Of a stretch of DNA of 64,000 bases, positions 18,430-27,115 are shown piece by piece. Position numbers and translations under genes: made by a program. Every line of letters begins with the position of its first letter. The stretch's first letter is position 1. The stretch comes from Chitinophagaceae bacterium (GTDB lineage: Bacteria > Bacteroidota > Bacteroidia > Chitinophagales > Chitinophagaceae), in NCBI GenBank assembly GCA_003168265.1, contig PMSV01000012.1, forward strand, positions 248,001-312,000. The letters are read 5' to 3'. Below the pieces are notes generated by a model, which was given only the letters and a program-made list of their open reading frames with translations, was not told where the DNA came from and ran no database searches.

Positions 18430-19850
18430 TTCTCCCAGAACCTGTGCATAGGGTCCCCGCCTTTTTTATTATCCCTATTTCCCCTGATCATGATGGCCTG
18501 AGCCAATAAGACGAGAAACAACGGCGTCGCTTCAAAACGGAACCGCATGTTCTCGTAATGTTCAAAAAAAGAGCTTGCCAAAAAAACATAGCCAATGGTC
18601 AGCATGATGAAAATATTAAAAAGGCTGATCTCCCGGTTTCTAAAAGCCATTCCTGCCAGATATGTAAAAACCACCAAATAGAGGATCAATTGCGGGATGG
18701 CGGAAATGGAAAGCGCCAAACGTCGTTCATTCTTTCCCTCTGCAAATTGTGACAAATTAAGAGAATAAATGGCATCATACCATTTCATTTTTTTCGCCTT
18801 CACCTCCAACAGGGGATAACGGGTAACAGGGGTAAAAAAGATAATGCCCGACTCAACCACATTCTTCAGATAGCCGATAGGATGCGATTTAATGTATTTC
18901 TTGCTCGCCTTCATGTATTCATCTGACACTTGCATGTAATTAATATTATTTTCATTCACAGAACTATCATTCTTAAAGGCAGGCAATAAGTCCATGTCAT
19001 TCAGGCCTGCAAATTTTCTCTCAAGTCCACCCGAAATAAATTTCCGGTAGGTCGTGATCGGTGAAAAAGGTTCATAGGATTCAATCCGCGATGAATCCCG
19101 AATATCGCTATCATGAAAAACATTGCGTGAAAAATTCATCCCGATCCAGGTCGATGTGGTGAAATACCCGAATATTATTTTATTTTTCATATACCAGGAT
19201 CCGACCAGAACCAGACAGACCATTACAGGAACCAATAGTTTGCGAATGGGAATCGCTTTGCGCAAAAACCAAACCATGGTCGCCAAAACCACGGTCAGCC
19301 AAAGTATATGGTATAAGCTCCTGCTCAGGCACAATATGGACAAGGGAAGGATAAGAAGCCATACATTCTTAAGAGAAGGGTTTTGGGTTATCCTTACAAG
19401 CAAAAAAACCGAGCTCAATAAAAGCAGGCTGATAAATGTAGTATAGAATAGTTCATTTTCCAGGATGATCGTGCCAGGGCTAAGCATATACAAGAGACTG
19501 ATGGCAAGAACCCATTTTTCCGGAATACCGATCTTTTTGAGGATACCTCTTATCAGAAGAGTATTGGCAAAACTGATGCCTTTCAATAGCAGATTAAATA
19601 AAAGAGGGGCATAAGAGCCGCCTATTTTCAAAACAGTTCCCAAAATCAGATTGAAAATTGGAGGCTGGGCATGATCAAACCATACGCCGCGAAGTAAATT
19701 GAATCTCAATGTCTCAACATTCAGGTATTGCCAGTAACCGTAAAGAGCGATATAATCGAAATGAATTCCGACAAGACGGATCAAGATCCTGGATAAAACA
19801 AAAACAACAAGAAGGAGCCAAAAATCCCGGCCAATAATAATCTTCTTCAT
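18369..19850 (-). CDS. polytopic membrane protein, probable GT-C-fold glycosyltransferase
   Basis: This protein of 493 aa has about ten to twelve predicted membrane segments. The first loop contains FDHAQPPIFNLILG, similar in position and content to the D-x-x-H/P-P-L region of GT-C (PMT/ArnT-like) glycosyltransferases that use a lipid-linked sugar donor. A large extracytoplasmic stretch with HDSDIRDSSRIE follows, and the C-terminus is cytoplasmic and basic, ending RGNRDNKKGGDPMHR. I cannot name a substrate. It stands alone, and its 3' end overlaps that of the Omp85-like gene on the other strand by 61 nt. Confidence 0.6.
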   Translation of the reverse strand: MKKIIIGRDFWLLLVVFVLSRILIRLVGIHFDYIALYGYWQYLNVETLRFNLLRGVWFDHAQPPIFNLILGTVLKIGGSYAPLLFNLLLKGISFANTLLIRGILKKIGIPEKWVLAISLLYMLSPGTIILENELFYTTFISLLLLSSVFLLVRITQNPSLKNVWLLILPLSILCLSRSLYHILWLTVVLATMVWFLRKAIPIRKLLVPVMVCLVLVGSWYMKNKIIFGYFTTSTWIGMNFSRNVFHDSDIRDSSRIESYEPFSPITTYRKFISGGLERKFAGLNDMDLLPAFKNDSSVNENNINYMQVSDEYMKASKKYIKSHPIGYLKNVVESGIIFFTPVTRYPLLEVKAKKMKWYDAIYSLNLSQFAEGKNERRLALSISAIPQLILYLVVFTYLAGMAFRNREISLFNIFIMLTIGYVFLASSFFEHYENMRFRFEATPLFLVLLAQAIMIRGNRDNKKGGDPMHRFWENQKTSPKLTATPLEPPVPHP

Positions 19851-19947
19851 TCAGCGATTTTTTTTGAACCGAATAATAAGGTGATTTGGCTCCAGGGACA
19901 ACGAAAATAAAGAAAACAATTTGCACAATCATATATAATTTTAGCTA

Positions 19948-20421
19948 ATGAAGATCCGTGTGTTAGCCGTCGGTAAAAACCACGAAACGCAGTATAAGGA
20001 AGCGGTGGAGGACTTTACTAAAAGGCTCAAAAAATATTTTCAGGTCGAGTGGCTAATCCTCTCTCCCCCGAAAAACGCAGCCTCTCTTCCTGAAAAAGAT
20101 CTCAAAAAAAAGGAAGCCTCCCTCATCCTCTCTGCCCTTGGAGCCGATGATTTTCTCATCGCCCTCGATGAAACCGGTAACCCTTTCAATTCTAAGGAAT
20201 TGGCGGATTTCCTGCAGGCCAGGGCAAATGACAGCAAGAGAAACTGCTCATTCATAATTGGCGGGGCCTATGGGCTGGATGATTCAGTACGGAACAAAAG
20301 TTCCTTCATCTGGTCTTTGTCGCATTTAACATTTCCCCATCAACTGGTAAGGCTTATATTAGTGGAACAGTTGTATCGGGCCTGCAGTATTTTAAATAAT
20401 GAAAAATATCATCATTCTTAG
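19948..20421 (+). CDS. rlmH: 23S rRNA (pseudouridine1915-N3)-methyltransferase RlmH
   Basis: This SPOUT methyltransferase of 157 aa modifies pseudouridine 1915 in helix 69 of 23S rRNA. It starts MKIRVLAVGKN, carries IALDETGNPFNSKELADFL at residues 71-89, the SAM-binding GGAYGLDDSVR from residue 105, and the C-terminal HLTFPHQLVRLILVEQLYRA typical of the family. The length is standard. The rhomboid gene begins 3 nt after its stop codon, so the two are co-transcribed. Confidence 0.95.
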   Translation: MKIRVLAVGKNHETQYKEAVEDFTKRLKKYFQVEWLILSPPKNAASLPEKDLKKKEASLILSALGADDFLIALDETGNPFNSKELADFLQARANDSKRNCSFIIGGAYGLDDSVRNKSSFIWSLSHLTFPHQLVRLILVEQLYRACSILNNEKYHHS

Positions 20422-20424
20422 AAA

Positions 20425-21042
20425 ATGTTCGAATATACCATCGGCATAATCCTCGTAACAGGGATAGTTTCCCTGGCTGGTTTTAGAAATCAACAGATAA
20501 TAAACCAGTGTATCTTCTATCCTCCGGCGATTAAGCGGGGACAATATTACAGGTTCATTACCTCAGGTTTTATCCACGCCAATATCCCGCATCTGGCATT
20601 CAACATGATCACCCTCTATTTTTTCGGGAGGGCCATGGAAGTATATTATATGGGAGATATGGGATTGCCCCATTATACGTTTCTTGTCCTCTACCTGGGC
20701 GCCCTGGTCTTCTCCTCCCTTCCAACCTACCTCAAACATCGCAATGACAGCAATTACCGGAGCCTTGGAGCATCCGGCGCAGTCTGTGCTGTGTTATTTG
20801 CATTTATCCTGCTAAAACCATGGGTGACCATCTATGTTTTTGTTATTCCTGTACCAGCAATCATCTATGCGGTATTATTCCTCGTCTACTCGGTTTACAT
20901 GTCAAGAAAGGGGGGAGATTATATCAATCATGACGCTCATTTCTATGGGGCGCTTTTTGGAATTATATTTACTATCTGTGTACATCCATCCAATCTGGGG
21001 AATTTTATTGAAGAGTTAAGTCATCCGCATTTCAATATGTAG
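20425..21042 (+). CDS. rhomboid-family intramembrane serine protease
   Basis: This product of 205 aa has six predicted membrane helices. The catalytic Ser is S117 in GASG and the His is H172 in NHDAHFYGALFG, with the conserved FIHANIPHLAFNM segment (residues 49-61) in the helix 2 region. The active-site dyad is therefore intact. It probably cleaves single-span membrane proteins; the substrate is unknown. It sits 3 nt downstream of rlmH, and its last 27 nt overlap tilS on the opposite strand. Confidence 0.9.
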   Translation: MFEYTIGIILVTGIVSLAGFRNQQIINQCIFYPPAIKRGQYYRFITSGFIHANIPHLAFNMITLYFFGRAMEVYYMGDMGLPHYTFLVLYLGALVFSSLPTYLKHRNDSNYRSLGASGAVCAVLFAFILLKPWVTIYVFVIPVPAIIYAVLFLVYSVYMSRKGGDYINHDAHFYGALFGIIFTICVHPSNLGNFIEELSHPHFNM

Positions 21043-22350
21043 TATTTCCATCGTTTGATCCGTGATCCTGAACCTGTCATCGATGCGTAGTCCTGCCACC
21101 CAAATGATCTTTTTGTTCATTTCCAACACCCAGACTTTTTCTTTATCAGGCAGGGACATTTTATGGTCTATAAGGAAGCGGGCCAATTTCTTTTTTTTCT
21201 TCATACCCAGCGGATAGAAATAATCTCCCTTCTTCCATCGGCGGAACAACAGTGGGAATTTAATTTTCCCGGCATCTAACTGTGCAAGTTGCCGGCCAGC
21301 CCGCAAATCAACTGAATTGCCCGCCATGAGTCTCAAATGAATTCCACCCCCCTGTATCGCCCAGGAGCCGGTTTCTTCAATCAATAAATGCCCCGAACCC
21401 TCTGCATCATTGGGTGTAATAATCAGCCATTTCCTGTTTCGTAAAATGCGGTGCGTAGGGGATTGAACATATTTTCCAGTGTCGCCGGATAACAAGTTCA
21501 TGATATCATCCAATTGTTGAGGGCCAAATGTAAAATCCCTCACGATCTCGAACAATACGGATTTAAGAGGGATCGTATGCTGTAGTTTCAAGACCGGAAT
21601 ATGAACCTCTCCGTTCCTTTTTTCACATAATTTTTTCTTATGCAATTCAACGGCCTGGATGTATAAGAGTTCTGTATCCTTAAATCGCCGGATATTGGCC
21701 GCCAGATTCCCGGATACGGCAGGATAGATCGTTTCCACTAGTGGGATCAGATGATGACGTAAATAATTCCTCGCATATTTATCCGATTCATTGCTGCTGT
21801 CTTCTACCCAGATCAACCCATTCTGCCTTGCATAGCCCAGCAATTCTTCCTTTGAAAATGGCAGCAGGGGTCTTACCAGTCCTCCGTGTTTAGGCAATAT
21901 TCCTCTGAGACCTGCGATGCCGGTTCCACGGAAAAAATTCATAAGGGACGTCTCAATATTGTCATCCAGATGATGTGCCGTGAGGATAAAATCAAAAGAT
22001 TCCTTCTCCAATAACGCTCTGAACCATTCATAGCGTTGTTCCCGCGCCGCTAATTGTATGGAAATCTTATTCGAAGCGGCATATTGCAGGGTATCAAAAT
22101 GCTGAACAAAAAGATCCCTTTTGTATTTCCCGGCCATCTCTCTAGCGAAGATTTCATCGCGCCTGCTTTCCTCCCCTCTCAATTGAAAATTGCAATGCGC
22201 CATGGAAAACTCTAAACCAGCCTGGTGGCAGAGGTCGCACAATACTGCCGAATCCAGGCCTCCGCTTAGTGCAACCAGCAGCCGGTCTCCTTTATGAAGG
22301 AGTTTCTCCTCTGCAATAAATTCCTGAAAATCAGAAAGCAAATTTTTCAT
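21016..22350 (-). CDS. tilS: tRNA(Ile)-lysidine synthase TilS
   Basis: This cytosolic enzyme converts the wobble C34 of the AUA-reading tRNA-Ile to lysidine using ATP and lysine. I chose the ATG at 22350 (MKNLLSDFQEF), giving 444 aa with the PP-loop SGGLDS at residues 29-34; an upstream Met at 22380 would overlap the preceding gene. The TilS domain extends through AHHLDDNIET and GLRGILPKHGGLVRPLL, and the C-terminal domain with FRRWKKGDYFYPLGM is present, so the protein is full length. It is preceded by a small TPR gene on the same strand and converges with the rhomboid gene. Confidence 0.93.
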   Translation of the reverse strand: MKNLLSDFQEFIAEEKLLHKGDRLLVALSGGLDSAVLCDLCHQAGLEFSMAHCNFQLRGEESRRDEIFAREMAGKYKRDLFVQHFDTLQYAASNKISIQLAAREQRYEWFRALLEKESFDFILTAHHLDDNIETSLMNFFRGTGIAGLRGILPKHGGLVRPLLPFSKEELLGYARQNGLIWVEDSSNESDKYARNYLRHHLIPLVETIYPAVSGNLAANIRRFKDTELLYIQAVELHKKKLCEKRNGEVHIPVLKLQHTIPLKSVLFEIVRDFTFGPQQLDDIMNLLSGDTGKYVQSPTHRILRNRKWLIITPNDAEGSGHLLIEETGSWAIQGGGIHLRLMAGNSVDLRAGRQLAQLDAGKIKFPLLFRRWKKGDYFYPLGMKKKKKLARFLIDHKMSLPDKEKVWVLEMNKKIIWVAGLRIDDRFRITDQTMEILHIEMRMT

Positions 22351-22372
22351 GCAGTATGGTTCAAATCCCTGA

Positions 22373-22681
22373 TTAATCAAGGTCCTCCATGGCAGTCCTC
22401 ATTTCATTGAATGCATGCACATCGCCGGCGGTTCTTGCCGCATCCATTCCTTTTTTGAACCACTCTTTAGCCAGATCTGGCTGTCCGGTTCTAAGCAATA
22501 ATTTCCCCAAATGATAATAAGAGCCAATATAGCCGGGATCATGCTCTATCACTTCCTCGAACTGAGTGCGGGCCAAACCATCCTGGCCCAATTTTACATA
22601 TTCCAAACCCAATGCATGTTTCAAAAAACTGTCGGACGGGTTTTGTTTTAAAAAATCCTTCAACGTTCCGATTCTGTCCAT
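22373..22681 (-). CDS. small tetratricopeptide-repeat protein
   Basis: This product of 102 aa from the ATG at 22681 has two to three TPR motifs (FLKHALGLEYVKLGQDGLA, IGSYYHLGKLLLRTGQPDLA) and little else, so it is probably a soluble adaptor for a protein partner. The frame is open further upstream to 22771, but the added segment would run through the promoter of the divergent etfB gene and does not look like protein. It ends 22 nt before tilS, suggesting co-transcription. Confidence 0.75.
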   Translation of the reverse strand: MDRIGTLKDFLKQNPSDSFLKHALGLEYVKLGQDGLARTQFEEVIEHDPGYIGSYYHLGKLLLRTGQPDLAKEWFKKGMDAARTAGDVHAFNEMRTAMEDLD

Positions 22682-22707
22682 CGACCGGATAAATTTTTTT
22701 ATTTTGA

Positions 22708-22737
22708 TTTGAAATTTGCCCGCATCGCTTATCTTTG
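22708..22737 (+). promoter_or_regulatory. Bacteroidota-type promoter of the etfBA operon
   Basis: TTTG (22708-22711) is separated by 18 nt from TATCTTTG (22730-22737), a full match to TAnnTTTG. The -7 element ends 49 nt before the etfB ATG. Confidence 0.55.
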
Positions 22738-22786
22738 CGTTAGTTGCATAAACAACTTTATAACGTTTCAAATATCAGCAAGCCAA

Positions 22787-23530
22787 ATGAATATTCTCGT
22801 TTGTATCAGCAAAACTCCTGACACTACGGCAAAAGTAGCCTTCAAGGACAAAAATACGAAATTTGCCTCCGAAGGAGTGCAATGGATAATTAACCCCTAC
22901 GATGAATGGTATGGCTTGGTTCGCGCCATTGAATTAAAGGAGAAAGACCCTTCAATCATCATACATCTGATCACTGTAGCCGGAGCGGACGCGGATCCCA
23001 TCATCCGCAAAGCCTTGGCCCTCGGAGGTGATGAAGCTTTCCGTATCAATGTAGACAGTCAGGACAGTTATTATGTTGCCGCCCAGGTTGCTGCTTTTGC
23101 CGGCCAGGGCCGTTACGACCTTCTGTTCACCGGAAGAGAAACCATCGATTACAACGGTTCTTCTATTGGAGGAATGCTTGCCGAGCTCCTTCAATTACCT
23201 TACATCTCCTTAGCCACTCAATTTGAATTGAGTGGAACCATAGCCACCGTTAAAAGGGAAATTGAAGGTGGGGAAGAGACCGATCAGGTTTCCCTGCCTT
23301 GTGTTGTCAGTTGCCAGAAAGGCGTAGCCGAACAACGGATCCCAAATATGAAAGGGATCATGGGTGCCAGGACCAAACCTTTAAAAGTGCTGGAAGCGGT
23401 TGCAGCAGAATCCATGACCAGTATTGTCTCATTCGAATTGCCACCCGCAAAAGCCGGAGTTAAGCTTGTGCCTGCAGACCAGCCGGAAGAACTTGTCAGG
23501 CTATTGCATGAGGAAGCCAAATTAATTTGA
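22787..23530 (+). CDS. etfB: electron transfer flavoprotein subunit beta
   Basis: This is the beta (AMP-binding) subunit of ETF, which takes electrons from acyl-CoA and related dehydrogenases and passes them to the quinone pool. From the ATG at 22787 (MNILVCISKTPDT) it has 247 aa; an open frame 78 nt upstream would run through the promoter. The segment DLLFTGRETIDYNGSSIGGML at residues 109-129 and the switch-like region VSCQKGVAEQRIPNMKGIMGA match the family. It is followed 17 nt later by etfA. No ETF-quinone oxidoreductase gene is nearby. Confidence 0.95.
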   Translation: MNILVCISKTPDTTAKVAFKDKNTKFASEGVQWIINPYDEWYGLVRAIELKEKDPSIIIHLITVAGADADPIIRKALALGGDEAFRINVDSQDSYYVAAQVAAFAGQGRYDLLFTGRETIDYNGSSIGGMLAELLQLPYISLATQFELSGTIATVKREIEGGEETDQVSLPCVVSCQKGVAEQRIPNMKGIMGARTKPLKVLEAVAAESMTSIVSFELPPAKAGVKLVPADQPEELVRLLHEEAKLI

Positions 23531-23547
23531 TCATTAACAAAGATTCT

Positions 23548-24513
23548 ATGCCTGTTCTCATTTATATCGATCATGCAGATGGCCATATCAAAAAATCGTC
23601 CTATGAATTGTTAAGTTATGGCGCCGGCCTGGCGGAATTGCTCGGCACCAGCGCAGAAGGGATAATCCTCGGAACCTTCCCGGAAGACCTGAGTGCTTTG
23701 GGGAAATACGGAGTTCGAAAAATCCATCAGGTCAGCCAGGGCCATTTAAATGAGTCAGACTCACAAGTACTCACTCAAGTCCTCTCTGAAGCAGTTAAAC
23801 AAACCGGAGCCCAGGTAATGCTGTTCACCAACAATATTACAGGTAAGGCTATTGCGCCGCGTTTATCTGCCCGGTTAAAGGCTGGTCTGGTATCCGGAGC
23901 CGTTGCACTACCCGACATTTCTGATGGCTTTGTCGTCAGGAAGAATGTATTCTCCGGAAAAGCATTTGCAAACGTCAAAGTCCAAACCGAAATAAAAATT
24001 ATTTCTTTGAACCCGAATTCCTTCCAGCCAAAAGAGGTCGGCGGAACTGCGGAGATGGTCGAATTGTTCCTTTCACCTGTCAGCTCTAACCTGAAAATTG
24101 TCTCCACTGAAAAAGCTTCCGGAGAAATACCGCTTAGTGAGGCTGAAATTGTAGTCAGCGGCGGCCGTGGCCTCAAAGGCCCGGAAAACTGGGGTATCCT
24201 GCTGGATCTGGCAAAAGAATTGGGTGCCGCCACTGCATGCAGCCGGCCAGTTGCCGATGCCCACTGGCGCCCCCATCATGAACATGTTGGCCAAACCGGG
24301 CTTGCGATTGCCCCTAATCTATATATTGCGATCGGTATTTCCGGAGCTATTCAGCATCTCGCTGGAGTAAACCGCAGCAAGACCATCGTTGTTATCAATA
24401 AGGACCCGGAAGCTCCATTTTTTAAAGCAGCAGACTACGGAATTGTGGGAGATGCCTTCGAGGTAGTTCCCAAAATCACTGAAGCGGTGAAAAAGCTCAA
24501 ATCGGCCCACTAA
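23548..24513 (+). CDS. etfA: electron transfer flavoprotein subunit alpha
   Basis: This is the FAD-binding alpha subunit that pairs with EtfB. I prefer the ATG at 23548 (MPVLIYIDHADGHIKKSS); an earlier in-frame ATT/Met-like start at 23527 would overlap etfB by 4 nt. The product is 321 aa. The C-terminal FAD domain is intact: SGGRGLKGPENW, ACSRPVADAHW, VGQTGLAIAPNLYIAIGISGAIQH and INKDPEAPFFKAADYGIVGD. A clear rho-independent terminator follows, so the operon is etfBA only. Confidence 0.95.
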   Translation: MPVLIYIDHADGHIKKSSYELLSYGAGLAELLGTSAEGIILGTFPEDLSALGKYGVRKIHQVSQGHLNESDSQVLTQVLSEAVKQTGAQVMLFTNNITGKAIAPRLSARLKAGLVSGAVALPDISDGFVVRKNVFSGKAFANVKVQTEIKIISLNPNSFQPKEVGGTAEMVELFLSPVSSNLKIVSTEKASGEIPLSEAEIVVSGGRGLKGPENWGILLDLAKELGAATACSRPVADAHWRPHHEHVGQTGLAIAPNLYIAIGISGAIQHLAGVNRSKTIVVINKDPEAPFFKAADYGIVGDAFEVVPKITEAVKKLKSAH

Positions 24514-24546
24514 GTTATACGCCAGTCCAAATAAAGCTATATTTGC

Positions 24547-24576
24547 AAAGCCTTTCAATACGTCGAAAGGCTTTTC
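24547..24576 (+). terminator. rho-independent terminator of etfBA
   Basis: A perfect 10 bp stem AAAGCCTTTC (24547-24556) / GAAAGGCTTT (24565-24574) with an 8 nt loop AATACGTC is followed by a T-rich run. It lies 33 nt after the etfA stop codon. Confidence 0.8.
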
Positions 24577-24580
24577 ATTT

Positions 24581-24588
24581 TATATTTG
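24581..24588 (+). promoter_or_regulatory. candidate -7 element for the bifunctional nuclease gene
   Basis: TATATTTG matches TAnnTTTG and ends 34 nt before the ATG at 24623, immediately after the etfBA terminator. No TTTG lies at the usual -33 distance, so only half of the promoter is supported. Confidence 0.4.
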
Positions 24589-24622
24589 CTTTTATCAATC
24601 TGTTTAGCAAGGTCGAGGGATT

Positions 24623-25213
24623 ATGAAAAAAATAGAACTGGAAATAGTCGCACTTTCACATAGCATAACTCAAACGCACTCCTATGCCGTAGTGATGGGT
24701 GAGGTAAATGGCCTTCGCCGTTTACCGATTGTTATCGGAGGGTTTGAAGCGCAGGCTATTGCCGTGGCGCTTGAAAAAATGCATCCCAGCCGCCCTTTGA
24801 CACATGACCTCATGAAAAACTTCATGAGTGCATTTAATATTGATTTGCAGGAAATTATCATTTGCGATTTGCAGGAAGGAATATTCTATTCCAAACTCGT
24901 ATGCTTTAGTGAACATGATACGGTTGAAATTGATTCCAGAACTTCTGACGCCCTGGCCCTCGCTGTGCGTTTCGGTTGCCCTATCTATACCTATGAACAC
25001 ATCCTGGAAAGCGCCGGTATACTGATGGAAGACAGTTCTTCCAAAAAGAAAAAAGTGCAGACAACAACAACCGCCGAAGCCCCTTCCCGGGAAGATCTGA
25101 AAGGACTCAACCTTGATGAATTGAATACTCTCCTCAACGAAGTGCTTGAACAGGAAGATTACATTAAAGCAATCGCCATCCGCGATGAAATCAATAAGAG
25201 AAAGCAGAAATAA
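24623..25213 (+). CDS. bifunctional nuclease family protein with a C-terminal UVR motif
   Basis: This product of 196 aa has the DUF151/BFN domain in residues 1-130 (LPIVIGGFEAQAIAVALEKM, RPLTHDLMKN, EIDSRTSDALALAVRFGCPIY), then a charged linker with KKKKVQTTTT, and a C-terminal UvrB/UvrC interaction helix (LNTLLNEVLEQEDYIKAIAIRDEINK, residues about 165-193). The BFN fold is named after a plant nuclease with DNase and RNase activity; the activity of bacterial members is poorly established. The UVR helix suggests contact with repair or Clp-type partners. It is convergent with the DUF1080 gene with 19 nt between stops. Confidence 0.88.
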   Translation: MKKIELEIVALSHSITQTHSYAVVMGEVNGLRRLPIVIGGFEAQAIAVALEKMHPSRPLTHDLMKNFMSAFNIDLQEIIICDLQEGIFYSKLVCFSEHDTVEIDSRTSDALALAVRFGCPIYTYEHILESAGILMEDSSSKKKKVQTTTTAEAPSREDLKGLNLDELNTLLNEVLEQEDYIKAIAIRDEINKRKQK

Positions 25214-25232
25214 CCTCCTGGCTTTATGTTGA

Positions 25233-26597
25233 TCAATGCAGCTCCCGGATCTTTACGCTTCTGAAGCTCGCTTCATTTCCATGATCCTGTAGAAGTATAT
25301 GGCCTTCCTTCGCCTCGCCGAAATGATCCCAGATTTTGTATTTGCTGATTGCCACAAGGTCTCGAAAAGCCTGAGAGCCCCTTTCATATTCCAGCACTTT
25401 TATACCATTCAGGTAATGCTCAACGTGATTACCAGGGTAAACGATGATACGACCCGTATTCCATTGCCCGATAGGATGTATGAATCTTTTCTGCTTATTC
25501 GCCCGGATCAGGTCATAAAGAGAAGCCAGGGTCCGGTCACCGTCCCTGCCCAGTTTTGCATCCGGATGAAGGGAATCGTCCAGCAACTGGTACTCCAACC
25601 CGATAGCCGAGCCTGAATTGTGTTCAGATAAGGTCACAAAATATTTCACCCCGCTATTGGCTCCGGGAGTGAGTTTGAACTCAAAGGAAAGATCAAAGGC
25701 GCTATATTCATCCAAAGTCACAATATCACCACCACTGCCCCCCTCTTTGCCTTCCGAAGCCAACACGGTCAATATGCCATCCTGCACCTGCCATCCTTTT
25801 TCCGGGAAAGTCGGTTTATAGGCCCCCTTCCACCCTTTAGTCGAAATTCCGTCGAAAAGCAGTTTCCAACCGCTTTCCTGCTCGTAAGCGCTCAGCGAAT
25901 TCGGCTTGTCATTTACAACATAAATTCCCAAAGGAAAAGGTTGGGGGACAAGATTGCCCGTCCTTATCCGGATATTCTTAAACCATATCTTCTCCCCTGC
26001 TAGTTTGGAATTATTTCCAATACTGTGAACCTGCAGGCCGATAAAACCACGGGAATCCATTGTGTCGACAAGACAGGCCACCGGAATATCATTAAGCCAG
26101 GTCTTGATGTCGTTACCGATACATTCCACCCTCACATGGTTATAAACATCGTTCTTAAAAGCACGCTCAGCAGGTGCATTCAGGGAAACAGGATATAACC
26201 AGTCCCTTCTTCCCTCATCATATATTCCGCCGCTCCATTTGCGCGAAGAAGGATCAATCTCATATTGATACCCATAAACCAATCCTCTTCTCTCGTGACC
26301 CTCAGGGTTATAATGACTGCGAAGCTGCACGCCAGAATTGGAACTGCTGTCATCTACCTTGATATCCATTTCCAATATAAAATCACCGAATTCCTCCTCT
26401 GTAACCAGAAAACTATTTCCGGAATTTTCAACCGTCTGTCCGACAATATTTCCATTTTCCACGCTGAATTCCGCCTTACCCGCCAACTCCTTCCATCCAC
26501 TCAGGCTCTTCCCATCAAAAAGATTTCTCCAGCCTTCGTTTTGAGCAGAAACGGAAAGTCCGACGATCAAAAAGAAGAATAAATTCAGTAATCTCAT
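25233..26597 (-). CDS. secreted protein with two DUF1080 (3-keto-disaccharide hydrolase) domains
   Basis: This protein of 454 aa has a signal peptide (MRLLNLFFFLIVGLSVSAQ) and two copies of the DUF1080 jelly-roll domain. The first runs from about residue 22 (GWRNLFDGKSLSGWKELAG) and the second from about residue 243 (GWKLLFDGISTKGWKGAY). Each has the aromatic and acidic pattern of concanavalin-like folds (SSNSGVQLRSHY and GANSGVKYFVTLS). Members of this family hydrolyse 3-keto-glycosides or bind glycans, so a role in sugar breakdown outside the inner membrane is likely. A promoter of Bacteroidota type precedes it. Confidence 0.85.
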   Translation of the reverse strand: MRLLNLFFFLIVGLSVSAQNEGWRNLFDGKSLSGWKELAGKAEFSVENGNIVGQTVENSGNSFLVTEEEFGDFILEMDIKVDDSSSNSGVQLRSHYNPEGHERRGLVYGYQYEIDPSSRKWSGGIYDEGRRDWLYPVSLNAPAERAFKNDVYNHVRVECIGNDIKTWLNDIPVACLVDTMDSRGFIGLQVHSIGNNSKLAGEKIWFKNIRIRTGNLVPQPFPLGIYVVNDKPNSLSAYEQESGWKLLFDGISTKGWKGAYKPTFPEKGWQVQDGILTVLASEGKEGGSGGDIVTLDEYSAFDLSFEFKLTPGANSGVKYFVTLSEHNSGSAIGLEYQLLDDSLHPDAKLGRDGDRTLASLYDLIRANKQKRFIHPIGQWNTGRIIVYPGNHVEHYLNGIKVLEYERGSQAFRDLVAISKYKIWDHFGEAKEGHILLQDHGNEASFRSVKIRELH

Positions 26598-26617
26598 GGC
26601 AATACTTTTTCAGTCAC

Positions 26618-26647
26618 CAAATTTAATGGGTTTTTTCAGCTTGCAAA
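26618..26647 (-). promoter_or_regulatory. Bacteroidota-type promoter of the DUF1080 gene
   Basis: On the minus strand TTTG (26647-26644) is followed after 18 nt by TAAATTTG (26625-26618), 20 nt upstream of the ATG at 26597. The -33 box lies inside the 3' end of the upstream gene, which suggests the DUF1080 gene has its own transcript. Confidence 0.5.
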
Positions 26648-27091
26648 CACATTGTCAGGATCCTCTTCGATCTTCAGATATTGCTTTCTGCCAAACGTAA
26701 CATAATACAAAGCATAGAGGAAATAAGGCGCAATGGTCGCAAGTTTGAACCACCATAACCATGCCGGTCGGGTGACTGCCTCTTCCGAGTAGAAATAGCT
26801 AAGCATAAGACCAATCACAAATAAAAGTGTCAGGGGAAAATAAAATCTGGCAGCTCCCTTGCATCGCAGGTAGACTATTTCATTTCGATTAACGGCAAAT
26901 TGAAATTCGGGGCTGGAAAACCAACTGATATGACATTGAATCACGTGGTTGCCGGGCTCAACTATGAATTCTTCCCAACTGCCATTCTTTATTTTCCCGG
27001 CTTCCACGCCATCAACCATCACTTTGAATGTGCGCATCCGGTTCATCCATTCGGAATTCCGGTTCAGTATGATCTTCGATTTGTTTTCCAT
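26636..27091 (-). CDS. membrane protein of unknown function
   Basis: I do not recognise a named family. From the ATG at 27091 the product is 151 aa. The N-terminal 75 residues look like a small beta domain (TFKVMVDGVEAGKIKNGSW, then EFIVEPGNHVIQCHI), similar in feel to PEGA-type surface domains. Two membrane helices follow (FPLTLLFVIGLMLSYFY and a second around LATIAPYFLYALYYVTF) and a short charged tail. It is 24 nt downstream of aspartate kinase on the same strand and probably shares its transcript. Confidence 0.65.
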   Translation of the reverse strand: MENKSKIILNRNSEWMNRMRTFKVMVDGVEAGKIKNGSWEEFIVEPGNHVIQCHISWFSSPEFQFAVNRNEIVYLRCKGAARFYFPLTLLFVIGLMLSYFYSEEAVTRPAWLWWFKLATIAPYFLYALYYVTFGRKQYLKIEEDPDNVFAS

Positions 27092-27115
27092 ATCAGGTTT
27101 TAGTGAGGAAACCAA

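Noticed and set aside
22358-22369. GGTTCAAATCCC, resembling a tRNA T-loop
   Set aside because: No acceptor, D or anticodon stems can be built around it and it lies at the start of tilS and end of the TPR gene.
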